64,000 bases of DNA from Shewanella inventionis (GCF_014641855.1 NZ_BMII01000012.1:921-64920); one strand, 5' to 3'; shown: positions 26,330 to 37,423, numbered from the stretch's first letter. The notes: generated from the letters alone by a model not told the origin. Made by a program: numbers and translations.

Positions 26330-26444
26330 ATACTAGTCAAGAAAATAAGTGTTCAGAGATTGCGAAGGAACAATCGCTTAGATTAAGGCAGAAATTGCAG
26401 TAAGTTAGTTGTTCTACCCTCAACATTTCTAACGACGTTATTAT
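26330..26444. mobile_element. MITE-like palindromic element, decayed copy 2
   Basis: Aligns with the left two-thirds of the copies at 7546 and 48149: ATACTAGTCAAG in place of ATACCAATCAGG, then AATAAGTG, AATCGCTTAGA, AAGGCAGAAATT, GTTCTACC and AACATTTCTAACGA. The right inverted end is missing; the DUF481 terminator follows directly. It separates the ToxR-like gene from the DUF481 gene. Confidence 0.7.
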
Positions 26445-26450
26445 TACAGG

Positions 26451-26478
26451 CATAAAAAAAGCTGGCTAAGCCAGCTTT
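26451..26478 (-). terminator. Terminator of the DUF481 gene
   Basis: On the minus strand AAGCTGGC-TTA-GCCAGCTT forms an 8-bp stem with a 3-base loop, followed by a run of T. It lies about 20 bases past the stop codon. Confidence 0.9.
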
Positions 26479-26497
26479 CTACGCACATTCGCATCAA

Positions 26498-27238
26498 CTA
26501 AAATGAGTAAAGCAGTGTCATGTTAGTTTCTGTGTCGGTGCTTTCTTTTGCGTCTAACGGATCGCTGTTGTAACGCACAATCACAGCAAACTTCATCGCC
26601 AGTGCACCAATAATATTTGCGGTTAATGATGTTTCAGAACGAGCATCTAATTTTTCACCCCAGTCAGCAACAAACTTTTGTTGAAACTTTGATGATTCGC
26701 CGACCTTAGTTTGAAAATCAACCACAGCATGCACTACCACGCTGCTGTCGCTGTCGTAACCTTCAGACACAGATAATTCATCGTCAAGTTGTTGATAAAT
26801 ATAACCAGGACCGGCCTCTGCTTTTAACGACATTCTGTCAGTATCAATAAAGCGATGACCATAACCGGCGGAGGTTGTAGAGGTAAAATCGTAACCGGTA
26901 AAAGGATCGACTTCGTAGTTAGTGTTAGCAAACAAATAGCTAATATCATCAATTTGATAATCACCTTGCACGCCTAAAAAATAGCGCTTTGCGGTGACTT
27001 CATCTGTGTCTTCTTTGTATAGCCCTTCAGCGACATATTGGTTTTCCCAATCACCTAGCTCTTGTTTTAAGGCTAAACGCGCTTTAAATGATGAGGTGTC
27101 AGTATTACCCGTTGTTAACGTTGCACCTAATTCAGCTTCACCAGCAAATGTGGCATCGCCTTCTACAAACTCACTTCCAGCATGTGCTGCAAATGGCATG
27201 GCCAGAGTAATAGCTGCAGTCAATAGCAGTTTCTTCAT
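26498..27238 (-). CDS. DUF481 family outer membrane protein (YdiY-like)
   Basis: A 246-residue protein with a clear signal peptide (1-20, AHA-G) and alternating polar/hydrophobic strands of an outer-membrane beta-barrel. The DUF481 opening is visible: AELGATLTTGNTDTSSFKARLALKQE. The chain ends in LLYSF, a terminal aromatic residue as recognised by the BAM machinery. Function of the family is unknown; E. coli YdiY is a relative. Single gene with its own terminator. Confidence 0.88.
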   Translation of the reverse strand: MKKLLLTAAITLAMPFAAHAGSEFVEGDATFAGEAELGATLTTGNTDTSSFKARLALKQELGDWENQYVAEGLYKEDTDEVTAKRYFLGVQGDYQIDDISYLFANTNYEVDPFTGYDFTSTTSAGYGHRFIDTDRMSLKAEAGPGYIYQQLDDELSVSEGYDSDSSVVVHAVVDFQTKVGESSKFQQKFVADWGEKLDARSETSLTANIIGALAMKFAVIVRYNSDPLDAKESTDTETNMTLLYSF

Positions 27239-27434
27239 GTCATTTTGTCCTTTAATTACGATTTACAAAAACGTTAAGATGGCTACCTTATTAAAACTGC
27301 CTGCATTCTAACACTTAAGCAACTGTATTGAAAAAATTGTGACCAAAATCAACATTAAACAAAATACATTAACCCTGAACGTGTGATTAAATGCTCACTA
27401 TGTTGGTCAATGAGTTAGCCCATTACAAACCAGT

Positions 27435-28775
27435 CTAGGCGATTAAGCTTTTGGTTTGCCAACGTCCACTACGCCAGCGCCATAGCATTGCCAAGCCTCT
27501 CACCCACTCGTCTAATGCTAAGGCAGCCCAAACACCTAATAAGCCAAACTCGAAATGAATACCCAGTAAATACGCACCCGGAACCGCAATACACCACATT
27601 GAGAACAAACCCATAAAAAACGGAAATTTAGCATCGCCACTGGCTCTTAAAGCATTTATCACAACAAGATTAAATGTCCGCCCAGGCTCCATCACTAAGG
27701 TCAAAATAAATAACTGGCCAACCAGCAAAGCAATGTCTTTTTCATCCGTAAATAAGCCCACAAGATTTGGGCCCCATATCGCCACGAATAACGCGACGAC
27801 AGTGGTTACAATTAAGCCCAATTTTAATGCGCGATACATTTGATGCTCAGCAGCTTTTAGCTTTTTAGCGCCCACCATATGGCCAATAATAATTTCGTTG
27901 CCAATACCAATAGACAAACCAAACAATAAAATGAACATACAGATTTGAAAATACAATGACTGTGCAGCCAGTGCTTTGTCGCCCATTAGGCCAACAAAAG
28001 ACGTCACCACCATAAATTGCAGCATCCAAGACACGTTTTCGCCTGCTGCGGGTAAACCAATATGGAACACTTTTTTTAGCATCTTAAGTTCTGGGCGTAC
28101 AATACTCGGAATGTGTATCTTTATCCCAGTGTAACGCACAAACAAAATCGCCATAATCGTCATGCCAACCAGGCGCCCTGCAACGGTACTAATGGCAATA
28201 CCGGCAACCCCCATTTGAGGAATGCCAAACCAGCCGTAAAGCAATAACAAATTACCCACAAAAGTAATCACGTTCATCGACAACGTGACCCACATGGCTT
28301 GCTGAGTAAAACCATGCGCTCGCATGCCTGCGGCTAAACACATTGCCATCGCTTCAGGAATAAGGCACAAACCAACAATTTGCAGATAAAGTTTACCATC
28401 AGCCATTAATTCTGCTGGTAAGTTCATCAAGTTAAGTATTAAGGTTGACCCGGTTAAAATACCTGTGGCGGCCACTAATCCCACCAAAAAGTTAAACCCA
28501 ATTGAAGAATACACCACCGAACTTGCAGCAGATTTATTTTGCGAGCCTAAATATTGAGTAATCACCACACTTGCGCCGATACTGACGAAACTAAATAACG
28601 TAATAGCCAGTTCAAACACCATATTCCCAACCGATAAGGCGGCAACCCCTTGGTATGACACATGGCTGATCATAAAGGTGTTAATGGCTGCGGTTAAAAA
28701 ATGCAGGGCAAAATCAACGAATAACGGCCAAGTCAATGAAAATAGAGATAAAGGCTTGTCTGAATTGGAATGCAT
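27435..28775 (-). CDS. MATE family efflux transporter
   Basis: Cation-antiport exporter of the multidrug and toxin extrusion family in the inner membrane. The 446-residue protein has about 12 hydrophobic segments arranged as two MatE halves, with repeated family features: GASVVITQYLGSQN in the first half and GIGNEIIIGHMVGAKK in the second. No periplasmic adaptor is needed. The ATG at 28775 begins directly before the first membrane segment. Substrate cannot be read from sequence. Lies between the DUF481 gene and fba, with separate transcription likely. Confidence 0.9.
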   Translation of the reverse strand: MHSNSDKPLSLFSLTWPLFVDFALHFLTAAINTFMISHVSYQGVAALSVGNMVFELAITLFSFVSIGASVVITQYLGSQNKSAASSVVYSSIGFNFLVGLVAATGILTGSTLILNLMNLPAELMADGKLYLQIVGLCLIPEAMAMCLAAGMRAHGFTQQAMWVTLSMNVITFVGNLLLLYGWFGIPQMGVAGIAISTVAGRLVGMTIMAILFVRYTGIKIHIPSIVRPELKMLKKVFHIGLPAAGENVSWMLQFMVVTSFVGLMGDKALAAQSLYFQICMFILLFGLSIGIGNEIIIGHMVGAKKLKAAEHQMYRALKLGLIVTTVVALFVAIWGPNLVGLFTDEKDIALLVGQLFILTLVMEPGRTFNLVVINALRASGDAKFPFFMGLFSMWCIAVPGAYLLGIHFEFGLLGVWAALALDEWVRGLAMLWRWRSGRWQTKSLIA

Positions 28776-28901
28776 TACGTGTTCTACTGTGAAATTAAAA
28801 TTGCGATTAAAATAGGGTTATATCAATAAAACATGACATTTTAAGGGCGCAGATCATGCGTGATGACGTTTAAAAAAACAACATTTTTCGTAATTTATTT
28901 A

Positions 28902-28937
28902 CAAAAAAAATGGCCTGCTAAAATCAGCAGGCCATTT
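28902..28937 (-). terminator. Terminator of fba (end of the sugar-phosphate cluster)
   Basis: AAATGGCCTGCT and AGCAGGCCATTT (28908-28919 and 28926-28937) form a perfect 12-bp stem with a 6-base loop; a T-run follows on the minus strand. Confidence 0.93.
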
Positions 28938-28961
28938 GATAATAAAATGCGTTAGCTTGGT

Positions 28962-30026
28962 TTACATGATTTTTGGATCAAGCTCACCCGATTGATACGC
29001 TTTATACATTGCTTGCAAAGACTTAGGCTTAATTTTTGATGCCATACCCGCACAGCCAAAGGCTTCATAACGAGTAGTACAAATATCAGCCATCGCTTCC
29101 ATTGATGCTTTTAAGAATTTACGTGGATCAAATTCAGCTGGGTTTTCCGCTAAAAATTTACGAATGGCACCCGTTGAGGCTAAACGTAAATCAGTGTCGA
29201 TATTCACTTTGCGAACGCCGTGTTTAATGCCTTCAACGATTTCTTCTAATGGAACACCGTAAGTTTCAGGAATTGCACCACCATATTGGTTAATGATTTG
29301 TAGCCATTCTTGCGGAACTGATGATGAGCCGTGCATAACCAAATGCGTATTAGGGATACGAGCATGGATCTCTTTAATACGATCGATACGTAATACATCA
29401 CCAGTCGGTTTACGGCTAAACTTGTACGCACCATGGCTAGTACCAATGGCAATAGCTAATGCATCAACATGGGTATCTGCAACAAAACGAGCAGCTTCTT
29501 CTGGCGTAGTGAGCAATTGATCATGGCTTAGCACACCTTCTGCGCCCACACCGTCTTCTTCACCTGCCATACCCGTTTCTAAACTGCCTAAACAACCAAT
29601 TTCACCTTCAACAGACACACCACAAGCGTGTGCGAATGCAACAGTGCGACGTGTCACATCGACGTTATATTCATAAGATGCAGGTGTTTTACCATCAGAC
29701 ATTAATGAGCCATCCATCATAACTGATGACATGCCTAACTGAATTGAACGCTGACAAATATCAGGATCGGTGCCGTGGTCTTGGTGAATACACACAGGAA
29801 TATCTGGATACTGCTCAAGTGCAGCAGCCATCAAATATTTTAAAAACTGTGGGCGAGCATATTTACGTGCACCAGCAGATGCTTGCACAATAACAGGGCT
29901 GTCTGTTGCTTCAGCCGCTTGCATAATTGCGCGCATTTGTTCAAGGTTATTCACGTTAAATGCAGGGACGCCATAACCATGCTCAGCAGCATGATCAAGC
30001 AATTGTCGTAGAGAGATAAGAGCCAT
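28962..30026 (-). CDS. fba: Fructose-bisphosphate aldolase, class II
   Basis: Splits fructose 1,6-bisphosphate to glyceraldehyde 3-phosphate and dihydroxyacetone phosphate, and runs in reverse in gluconeogenesis. The 354-residue zinc enzyme has VCIHQDHG and the HGSSSVP and NIDTDLR segments that bind metal and phosphate. The length and [25 protein letters not shown] region fit the Calvin-type (class IIB) subfamily, not the shorter E. coli FbaA. Start is the ATG at 30026 with GGAGA seven bases upstream; an ATG four codons earlier lacks a site. Last gene of the tkt-epd-pgk-fba series. Confidence 0.96.
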   Translation of the reverse strand: MALISLRQLLDHAAEHGYGVPAFNVNNLEQMRAIMQAAEATDSPVIVQASAGARKYARPQFLKYLMAAALEQYPDIPVCIHQDHGTDPDICQRSIQLGMSSVMMDGSLMSDGKTPASYEYNVDVTRRTVAFAHACGVSVEGEIGCLGSLETGMAGEEDGVGAEGVLSHDQLLTTPEEAARFVADTHVDALAIAIGTSHGAYKFSRKPTGDVLRIDRIKEIHARIPNTHLVMHGSSSVPQEWLQIINQYGGAIPETYGVPLEEIVEGIKHGVRKVNIDTDLRLASTGAIRKFLAENPAEFDPRKFLKASMEAMADICTTRYEAFGCAGMASKIKPKSLQAMYKAYQSGELDPKIM

Positions 30027-30168
30027 TTTGTTCTCCATTAATAGGGTGATTACTCACCTAGGTCGCTATCGTTTGGACGGATTTTTAACGCTGATATAAG
30101 TTTATTCCATTAGCTTATAACAGCGTATTTTTATAATTATCTTATTTATAATATAAGTTATTCGTAGT

Positions 30169-31344
30169 CTAAGCGCCACGTTTTTCAAGCATTGCTACTG
30201 CCGGTAATTCTTTACCTTCTAAAAACTCAAGGAAAGCACCACCACCAGTAGAGATGTAAGACACTTTGTCAGCAATATTATATTTATCTACCGCAGCTAG
30301 CGTGTCGCCGCCACCAGCAATAGAAAATGCTTTAGACTCTGCAATTGCTTGCGCAATGCGTTTAGTGCCTTCACCAAATTGATCAAACTCGAATACGCCC
30401 ACTGGGCCATTCCAGACTATCGTACCGGCTTGCTCAATTATTTTTGCCAGTGCTTCTGCGCTATCTGGGCCAATATCAAAAATCATATCGCCGTCAGTCA
30501 CATCCGCTACTGATTTAAGCGTTGCCGCAGCGGTTGGACTAAACTCACTTGCCACAACCACATCTGTGGGTACCGGAATATCACCACCACGGCTTTTAGC
30601 ATTTGCCACAAGACGCTTTGCTTCTTCAACTAAGTCGGCTTCATATAATGACTTACCCACTTTAAAACCTGCTGCTGCGATAAAAGTATTGGCAATACCA
30701 CCACCCACAACAAGCTGATCTACCTTAGTTGATAGACTTTCAAGTACAGTTAACTTAGTTGATACTTTTGAACCACCCACAATCGCCACCATTGGGCGAG
30801 CTGGGTTATCAAGCGCCTTACCTAATGCATCAAGCTCTTGCGCCAACAACGGACCTGCACAGGCAACAGGTGCATACACACCCACGCCGTGAGTAGAGGC
30901 TTGAGCACGATGTGCCGTACCAAATGCGTCCATTACATAAACGTCACACAACGCAGCCATCTTTTTAGACAGCGCTTCATCGTTTTTACCTTCGCCTACA
31001 TTAAAACGAACGTTTTCAAATACGACAACTTCACCAACCTTAACATCAACACCATCAAGGTAATCGCTGACTAAACGCACTGAACAATCTAGCGCATTAG
31101 CCAAATAATCGACAACAGGTTGCATTGAATACTCAGCATTAAACTCGCCTTCAGTTGGGCGACCTAAATGCGACATTACCATCACGGCAGCGCCTTTTTT
31201 CAATGCAAGTTGGATCGTTGGAAGGGAGGCGCGTAAACGTGCATCACTGGTGACAACGCCGTCGCTGACAGGCACGTTTAAATCTTCACGAATAAGCACA
31301 CGCTTATTTTGTAGATCTAAATCTGTCATGTTAATAATTGCCAT
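30169..31344 (-). CDS. pgk: Phosphoglycerate kinase
   Basis: ATP-forming step of lower glycolysis, cytoplasmic. The 391-residue protein has the signature [11 protein letters not shown], the basic patch [18 protein letters not shown] and the glycine-rich nucleotide loop [11 protein letters not shown] near the C-terminus. Start is the ATG at 31344: AAGGAA lies about nine bases upstream, whereas an ATG three codons earlier would sit directly on the ribosome-binding site. Located between epd and fba, 128 and 142 bases from its neighbours. Confidence 0.97.
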   Translation of the reverse strand: MAIINMTDLDLQNKRVLIREDLNVPVSDGVVTSDARLRASLPTIQLALKKGAAVMVMSHLGRPTEGEFNAEYSMQPVVDYLANALDCSVRLVSDYLDGVDVKVGEVVVFENVRFNVGEGKNDEALSKKMAALCDVYVMDAFGTAHRAQASTHGVGVYAPVACAGPLLAQELDALGKALDNPARPMVAIVGGSKVSTKLTVLESLSTKVDQLVVGGGIANTFIAAAGFKVGKSLYEADLVEEAKRLVANAKSRGGDIPVPTDVVVASEFSPTAAATLKSVADVTDGDMIFDIGPDSAEALAKIIEQAGTIVWNGPVGVFEFDQFGEGTKRIAQAIAESKAFSIAGGGDTLAAVDKYNIADKVSYISTGGGAFLEFLEGKELPAVAMLEKRGA

Positions 31345-31472
31345 AATTAGCATTTCCTTTTTAAGTTAAAAACAAATCTTTTTATCGAGCTAGATGCCTG
31401 TAATAAGCAAAATGCCTAACACTCACCAACTCATGTAACCGGCATATTGCCCATTACGAAAATCATTTGACC

Positions 31473-32495
31473 TTATTGGTCGGCTTGCTTGGCCTGGATC
31501 ATGGCCAAACTGGTATCTAACATGCGGTTAGCAAAACCCCATTCGTTGTCGCACCATAATAATAATTTGACCAAATGGCCGGCGCTAACTCGAGTTTGGG
31601 TACCATCAACAATACTTGAGCGTGGATCGTGGTTAAAGTCACACGACACCAACGGCTCGTCAGTATAACCTAAAATACCATTAAAACTGCCGTTTGACGC
31701 ACGTTGTAATACATTGTTGATTTGTTCAATATCGACTTTTTTATTAAGGGTGACAGATAAGTCTATCGCGGTCACATTGATAGTCGGTACGCGCACAGAA
31801 ATTGCTTCAAATTTATCTTTCATGTGCGGCAAAATGCGCTCAATTCCTCGGGCCAATTTAGTATCAACAGGAATAATAGACTGCCCAGCAGCACGAGTTC
31901 GGCGCAAGTCATCATGGTAAGCATCAATTACCTGTTGATCGTTCATCGCAGAGTGGATAGTGGTAATTGCACCACTTTTAACCTCAAAATGCCTGTCGAG
32001 CACATCAATAACAGGCACAATACAGTTAGTTGTGCATGACGCATTTGAAACGATTGTGTGATCAGGGCGCAATAAATCATGATTAACGCCATACACTATG
32101 GTGCCATCAACATCGGCAGATGAAGGGTGACTAATCAAGACTTGCTTAGCACCAGCGAAAATATGCGCCTCACATGCTTGTCGCTCAATTAAACTGCCCG
32201 TAGCCTCATACACAATATCAATATCAAGATCGCTCCAGGGTAATAAACTGGCATCGGCTTGATTAAGTAATTGGATACTGTCGTCGCCAATCAGTAACTT
32301 ATCACCATTAAGTTTAACGGTATGATTAAAACGACCATGGGTGGTGTCATATTGCGTAAGGTGACAAATGGCTTCAGGCTTTGCCAACTCATTAATGGCC
32401 ACAATCTGAATTTGCTGACGTTTTCCTGACTCGTACAATGCACGAAGAATTGAGCGGCCAATCCGGCCATAACCATTAATTGCAACTCGAATCAT
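31473..32495 (-). CDS. epd: D-erythrose-4-phosphate dehydrogenase
   Basis: Oxidises erythrose 4-phosphate to 4-phosphoerythronate, the entry to vitamin B6 synthesis. The 340-residue GapA-like protein has the NAD-binding [17 protein letters not shown], the active-site SNASCTTNC with C154, and the catalytic H181 (TTIHSAMND). It follows E. coli Epd (INELA, KVLISHP-type, [31 protein letters not shown]) more closely than glycolytic GapA, and the position before pgk and fba is the conserved epd slot. Confidence 0.95.
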   Translation of the reverse strand: MIRVAINGYGRIGRSILRALYESGKRQQIQIVAINELAKPEAICHLTQYDTTHGRFNHTVKLNGDKLLIGDDSIQLLNQADASLLPWSDLDIDIVYEATGSLIERQACEAHIFAGAKQVLISHPSSADVDGTIVYGVNHDLLRPDHTIVSNASCTTNCIVPVIDVLDRHFEVKSGAITTIHSAMNDQQVIDAYHDDLRRTRAAGQSIIPVDTKLARGIERILPHMKDKFEAISVRVPTINVTAIDLSVTLNKKVDIEQINNVLQRASNGSFNGILGYTDEPLVSCDFNHDPRSSIVDGTQTRVSAGHLVKLLLWCDNEWGFANRMLDTSLAMIQAKQADQ

Positions 32496-32593
32496 TTAGG
32501 GTCCAGAGTAATTAATCTAAGCACGTGTGTAGCTACTGCAAAAATAGCAATAAGCACTTGATTTACTATATAAAATTACGTGAAATTACAGGC

Positions 32594-32629
32594 ATAAAAA
32601 AACGACCTACAATTGCATTGCAGGTCGTC
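32594..32629 (-). terminator. Terminator-like hairpin between tkt and epd
   Basis: On the minus strand ACGACCTGCA and TGTAGGTCGT pair with one G-T step across a 7-base loop, followed by seven T. It lies 48 bases past the tkt stop and before epd, so tkt transcripts should end here at least in part, leaving epd-pgk-fba to another promoter or read-through. Confidence 0.85.
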
Positions 32630-32676
32630 ATTATACAGATTAAACACCTAATAGATAAGTGTTTATCGCCAAGCTA

Positions 32677-34671
32677 TTATCCTAAAGACTGGACAGTTTT
32701 TACTACATTATCAACAGTGAAGCCGAAATGTTTAAGCAAATCACCACCAGGGGCTGACTCACCAAAAGTAGTCATACCCACTACGCCGCCTTCAAATCCA
32801 ACATACTTGTACCAAAAATCGGTATGAGCTGCTTCGATTGCAACGCGTTTAGTCACAGCTTTTGGTAATACAGACTCTTTATAAGCTGCATCTTGCTTGT
32901 CAAATTCAGTGGTCGATGGCATTGAAACCACACGCACTTTTTGACCAAGTTTAGTAAGTTCTGCAGCAGAGTCCATTGCTAATTGCACTTCGCTACCGGT
33001 AGCAATCAAAATCACTTCAGCGGTGCCTTCACAATCAGATAAAACATAACCACCTTTGGCAACGTTAGCTAATTGCTCAGCAGTACGCGCTTGTGCTTTA
33101 AGGCCCTGACGGCTAAAAATTAACGATGTTGGAGCATCACGGCGCTCAATTGCCGCTTTCCAAGATACCGCGGTTTCAGCCGCATCACATGGACGCCATA
33201 CAGCCATTTTTGGCGTTAAGCGTAAGTTAGCAAGTTGCTCAACAGGTTGGTGTGTTGGGCCGTCTTCGCCTTGACCGATTGAGTCATGGGTGTAAACGAA
33301 AATGTTTTGAATACCCATTAATGCAGACATACGTACCGCATTACGAGCGTATTCCATAAACATCATGAACGTCGCGCCATAGTTAATAAAGCCACCATGC
33401 AAAGACGCACCGTTCATGATCCCGCTCATGCCAAACTCACGTACACCGTAATAGATGTAGTTACCAGCAGGATCGTCTTGAATACCTTTTGAACCAGACC
33501 AAAGCGTTAAGTTTGAACCCGCTAAGTCGGCGCTACCACCAAGTAACTCTGGCAACATAGCACCAAAGAAACCAATGGCGTTTTGTGATGCTTTACGGCT
33601 GGCAATACCTTCCGCTTTGTCTTGACACTCTTGGATATACGCTTGCGCTTTTGCTTCAAAGTCAGCAGGTAAATCACCTTTTAATACACGACGTTCGTAT
33701 TCTGCGGCAAGCTCAGGAAATGCTGCTTGGTACGCCGCAAACTTGTCATTCCATGATGACTCGTTAGCAGCACCTTTTTGCTTAGCATCCCAACCTGCAT
33801 AAACGTCAGACGGAATATCAAACGGCGCATGCGGCCAGTTTAAAAACTCGCGAGCGGCTGCAATTTCAGCATCACCTAATGGCGCACCGTGACAGTCATG
33901 ACTACCAGACTTATTTGGTGAACCAAAACCAATAATGGTTTTGCAGCAAATCATTGATGGCTTGTCAGTCACTGACTTAGCTTCTTCAATGGCGGCACGG
34001 ATTGCATCTGGGTTATGACCATCAACACCGGCAATCACATGCCAGCCGTATGATTCAAAACGCTTAGGCGTATCGTCGGTAAACCAACCTTCAACATGGC
34101 CATCGATAGAAATACCGTTGTCATCCCAAAATGCCACTAACTTACCTAGGCCTAAAGTGCCAGCTAATGAACAGGCTTCGTGAGAAATACCTTCCATTAA
34201 ACAGCCATCGCCTAAGAAGCAATAAGTGTAGTGATCAACAATATCAAAACCTGGGCGGTTAAATTGTGCTGCTAAGGTTTTTTCAGCAATCGCCATACCT
34301 ACAGCGTTACTGATCCCAGCACCTAATGGACCAGTGGTGGTTTCAACACCTGGTGTATAACCATACTCTGGGTGACCTGGCGTTTTTGAATGTAATTGAC
34401 GGAATTGCTTTAGCTCTTCAATAGGTAATTCATAACCCGATAAATGCAGTAAAGAGTAGATAAGCATTGAACCGTGACCGTTTGATAAAATGAAACGATC
34501 GCGATCAGCCCACTTTGGGTTATTCGGGTTATGCTTTAGAAAATCATTCCATAGCACTTCAGCGATATCAGCCATACCCATTGGGGCACCTGGATGACCA
34601 GAATTAGCTTTTTGAACGGCATCCATACTAAGGGCGCGAATGGCATTAGCGAGTACTTTACGAGAAGACAT
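32677..34671 (-). CDS. tkt: Transketolase
   Basis: Thiamine-diphosphate enzyme that moves two-carbon units between sugar phosphates in the pentose phosphate pathway, and supplies erythrose 4-phosphate. The 664-residue protein has the normal length, the substrate-site [12 protein letters not shown], the cofactor motif GDGCLMEG...(about 25)...DDN and the second-half [13 protein letters not shown] and [10 protein letters not shown] segments. Start is the ATG at 34671 ([17 protein letters not shown]) with AGGAGA four bases upstream; a longer in-frame reading of 41 residues has no family counterpart. Divergent from metK. Confidence 0.97.
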   Translation of the reverse strand: MSSRKVLANAIRALSMDAVQKANSGHPGAPMGMADIAEVLWNDFLKHNPNNPKWADRDRFILSNGHGSMLIYSLLHLSGYELPIEELKQFRQLHSKTPGHPEYGYTPGVETTTGPLGAGISNAVGMAIAEKTLAAQFNRPGFDIVDHYTYCFLGDGCLMEGISHEACSLAGTLGLGKLVAFWDDNGISIDGHVEGWFTDDTPKRFESYGWHVIAGVDGHNPDAIRAAIEEAKSVTDKPSMICCKTIIGFGSPNKSGSHDCHGAPLGDAEIAAAREFLNWPHAPFDIPSDVYAGWDAKQKGAANESSWNDKFAAYQAAFPELAAEYERRVLKGDLPADFEAKAQAYIQECQDKAEGIASRKASQNAIGFFGAMLPELLGGSADLAGSNLTLWSGSKGIQDDPAGNYIYYGVREFGMSGIMNGASLHGGFINYGATFMMFMEYARNAVRMSALMGIQNIFVYTHDSIGQGEDGPTHQPVEQLANLRLTPKMAVWRPCDAAETAVSWKAAIERRDAPTSLIFSRQGLKAQARTAEQLANVAKGGYVLSDCEGTAEVILIATGSEVQLAMDSAAELTKLGQKVRVVSMPSTTEFDKQDAAYKESVLPKAVTKRVAIEAAHTDFWYKYVGFEGGVVGMTTFGESAPGGDLLKHFGFTVDNVVKTVQSLG

Positions 34672-35208
34672 GCTCTCTCCTGCTTGTTTGTGAGATCTAA
34701 CGGCAATTGTGGATAGGCATTTTCCCCTACTAGGCGATAGGACGCAAATTAAAATTTTTCCGATTACTTTATAAAGCGTCATTTTTGCTAACAAGATCCA
34801 TTAGCGCGCACATTTACCATAAATAGTTTGGCTTTATTTGTTGAATAACCACTTTTTCTATCTTCTTACTTGCAGTAATGATTTATTGACACTCAATAAA
34901 AAATCACCACAAACGCATTAAAGTGTGTGCTTTTATCTCAATAAAAAATGAACAAAACAAACAAAAATATTGTTCAAATTTGGCCAACACGCCCAGTGAT
35001 AAATTAGATAAAAAATACAATAACTACTTAATAGTCATGATATTAACTGGTCATACAGCTAAACAAGGCTCGACACTGACAAAAATATTTCTGAACTAAT
35101 GCACAATTATTAACTTAAATTCGTATTGGGGGGTGTTATCGAATTCGATTTCGACTAAAATAGACGTCTAGACGTATATTCAAATGCAACCAACGAGATT
35201 TTCCAATT
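34672..35208. other. Divergent tkt / metK control region
   Basis: About 540 AT-rich bases with no gene. The metK side holds the tandem MetJ boxes (35162-35177). Both promoters must lie here. A TCGAATTCGA palindrome lies at about 35139-35148. I see no riboswitch-like structure, in keeping with MetJ repression as the control of metK. Confidence 0.6.
35162..35177 (+). promoter_or_regulatory. Tandem MetJ operator (met boxes) upstream of metK
   Basis: AGACGTCT (35162-35169) is followed without a gap by AGACGTAT (35170-35177). The MetJ consensus met box is the 8-mer AGACGTCT, bound by MetJ dimers side by side, with S-adenosylmethionine as corepressor. The pair lies 32 bases before the metK start, where a repressor would block transcription. 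Confidence 0.93.
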
Positions 35209-36360
35209 ATGGCAAAGCACTTGTTTACCTCTGAGTCGGTCTCAGAAGGTCATCCAGATAAAATCGCCGATCAGATTTCTGATGCGGTATTAGACGCAAT
35301 CCTTGAGCAAGATCCAAAAGCTCGTGTTGCGTGCGAAACATATGTCAAAACAGGCATGGTATTAGTTGGCGGTGAAGTCACCACTTCTGCTTGGGTCGAT
35401 ATTGAAGAAATTACCCGTAAAACCGTACGTGAGATTGGCTATACCCATTCAGATATGGGATTTGATGCTGATTCATGCGCTGTATTAAACGCAATTGGTA
35501 AGCAATCTCCAGACATTAACCAAGGTGTTGACCGCGCAGATCCAGCAGAGCAAGGCGCAGGCGATCAGGGTTTAATGTTTGGTTATGCCAGCAATGAAAC
35601 CGACGTATTAATGCCAGCACCTATTACTTATGCTCACAAATTAGTGAAACGTCAGTCAGAAGTGCGCAAAGACGGCACATTACCTTGGTTACGCCCAGAT
35701 GCAAAAAGCCAAGTTACCTTTGCATACGATGAAGGCAAAATTATCGGTATTGATGCCATTGTGTTATCAACTCAACACCGTGAAGACGTCACTCAATCTG
35801 ATTTGATTGAAGCCGTAATGGAAACCATCATTAAGCCAGTGCTACCTGCACAGTGGTTAAATAAAGACACAAAATACTTTATTAACCCTACCGGCCGCTT
35901 TGTGATTGGCGGCCCTGTTGGTGATTGCGGTCTAACGGGTCGTAAAATCATTGTAGACACCTACGGCGGTATGGCGCGTCACGGCGGCGGTGCCTTCTCT
36001 GGTAAAGACCCATCAAAAGTTGACCGCAGCGCAGCATATGCAGCCCGCTATGTAGCTAAAAACATTGTTGCCGCAGGTCTTGCTGATCGCTGTGAGCTTC
36101 AAGTGTCTTACGCTATTGGCGTAGCAGAGCCAACCTCTATCAGTATTGAAACCTTTGGTACTGGTAAAGTGTCTGAAGAAGTATTAATTAAATTAGTACG
36201 TCAACACTTCGAACTTCGCCCATACGGGTTAACAGCAATGCTAGATTTGGCCCGTCCAATCTACCAGCAAACAGCCGCATATGGTCACTTTGGTCGCGAT
36301 GCGTTCCCATGGGAAGCAACAGACAAAGCTGAAGCATTACGTGCAGACGCAGGTTTATAA
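35209..36360 (+). CDS. metK: S-adenosylmethionine synthetase
   Basis: Makes S-adenosylmethionine from methionine and ATP. The 383-residue protein has normal length, the N-terminal [17 protein letters not shown] with the catalytic His, the [12 protein letters not shown] signature and the [19 protein letters not shown] loop that binds phosphate and metals. Start ATG at 35209 gives [18 protein letters not shown], as in other members. Control by MetJ is indicated by the operator just upstream. Terminator follows at 36381. Confidence 0.98.
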   Translation: MAKHLFTSESVSEGHPDKIADQISDAVLDAILEQDPKARVACETYVKTGMVLVGGEVTTSAWVDIEEITRKTVREIGYTHSDMGFDADSCAVLNAIGKQSPDINQGVDRADPAEQGAGDQGLMFGYASNETDVLMPAPITYAHKLVKRQSEVRKDGTLPWLRPDAKSQVTFAYDEGKIIGIDAIVLSTQHREDVTQSDLIEAVMETIIKPVLPAQWLNKDTKYFINPTGRFVIGGPVGDCGLTGRKIIVDTYGGMARHGGGAFSGKDPSKVDRSAAYAARYVAKNIVAAGLADRCELQVSYAIGVAEPTSISIETFGTGKVSEEVLIKLVRQHFELRPYGLTAMLDLARPIYQQTAAYGHFGRDAFPWEATDKAEALRADAGL

Positions 36361-36380
36361 TAAACCTTCCGTCTTTTACC

Positions 36381-36406
36381 AAAAAACCGCCTTATGGCGG
36401 TTTTTT
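36381..36406 (+). terminator. Terminator of metK
   Basis: AAAAAACCGCC / GGCGGTTTTTT with loop TTAT forms an 11-bp stem with built-in A and T runs. It lies 20 bases past the metK stop. Confidence 0.93.
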
Positions 36407-36430
36407 GTTAGCATTAGAACACTCAATATT

Positions 36431-37015
36431 ATGATATACATACGCTGGGTAGACACTAACTTACCCACTCAATATGAACAACATGCTACTTCACTGCAGC
36501 AAAAAAAGCAGTGGTCGGCAGTTAAGTTGTTTTACCGCCAACACATGGCTTATGCCAGAGTCTCACTCAAAGAGTCTGTTGCCGTTATTTATCAGCATAA
36601 AGCCACAACATTCAACACTCAAAGTCAGCTGGCAGACCAGCACAATATGGCAGATTCAACTGTAATATCAGACACTGAAGTTACAAAAACTGGTAACATC
36701 ATTGCCGCAGTTAGAATAAAACATCTGGGTCAATATCAATTGATTAGTGGCTTACTTGTCGCACCAGAACAACGCAGAAAAGCCCTTGCAACAAAACTAC
36801 TTAACTTTATAGCTCCTGCATTGACACCACAAAAATGCTTTTTATTTACCAATATCAGCCTGCAGCGACTGTATCAGCAACAGCAATTTCAATTAGTGAG
36901 CCAGCAAAATATGGCAAATCTACCCGCTGAGATTGCTCAACTTCACCAGCGCTACCACAACGATGATCGCCCACTGATTGTGATGCAATTACAATGTCCA
37001 AGCGATATCGCTTAA
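36431..37015 (+). CDS. GNAT-like N-acetyltransferase
   Basis: A 194-residue protein with the core of a GNAT acetyltransferase: the strand YQLISGLLVAPEQRRKALATKLLNF carries the acetyl-CoA pyrophosphate loop (Q/R-x-x-G/K-x-A type), followed by a helix and the closing FLFTNISLQRLYQQQQF segment. Substrate unknown. The ATG at 36431 gives MIYIRWVDTNLP, just after the metK terminator; a longer in-frame reading would run back into metK. No clear ribosome-binding site is visible. Its 3' end overlaps the opposite-strand gene at 37012 by four bases. Confidence 0.72.
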   Translation: MIYIRWVDTNLPTQYEQHATSLQQKKQWSAVKLFYRQHMAYARVSLKESVAVIYQHKATTFNTQSQLADQHNMADSTVISDTEVTKTGNIIAAVRIKHLGQYQLISGLLVAPEQRRKALATKLLNFIAPALTPQKCFLFTNISLQRLYQQQQFQLVSQQNMANLPAEIAQLHQRYHNDDRPLIVMQLQCPSDIA

Positions 37016-37368
37016 CAGTGATCAAAATGCGCGCTTTCTACGCACATAAATCCAACTTGTTGCATCGTCATCACAGGAATAGAAACAGGTATTATCGATG
37101 CCATGTCGATTTGTTCTACATCTGTAAATAAACTAATCGATGCAGAATAGGCGCGCGTTAATCCACAAAATATCCATTGATTATTCCAGCAGACAAAATA
37201 ACTACTGGCCATAACATTACAAGATCCTGGCGGCTGCACCTTTGCCTCGACACATTGGTAAGTTTCATTGGCATCAGACAACACAGCAACAACAAGTTTA
37301 ATGTTATCAAATGCCGACAAAGTCAGTGTTAAGTAAGGCCTAAAAAGCGCATCAAAACCAGTTACCAT
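37012..37368 (-). CDS. Hypothetical protein, 118 residues
   Basis: Not recognised. It has a good ribosome-binding site (AAGGAG, six bases before the ATG at 37368), which argues for a real gene. The product has seven Cys (ETYQC, GSCNV, YFVC, IFC, GFMC, HC-terminus among them), no signal peptide and no membrane segment. It converges with the GNAT gene and overlaps its last four bases. It lies 52 bases downstream of another acetyltransferase gene on the same strand and may share its transcript. Confidence 0.6.
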   Translation of the reverse strand: MVTGFDALFRPYLTLTLSAFDNIKLVVAVLSDANETYQCVEAKVQPPGSCNVMASSYFVCWNNQWIFCGLTRAYSASISLFTDVEQIDMASIIPVSIPVMTMQQVGFMCVESAHFDHC

Positions 37369-37423
37369 CAAACACTCCTTACCACAATTATCCAGAACAA
37401 TATCCTATAACACCCAAAGCTGG

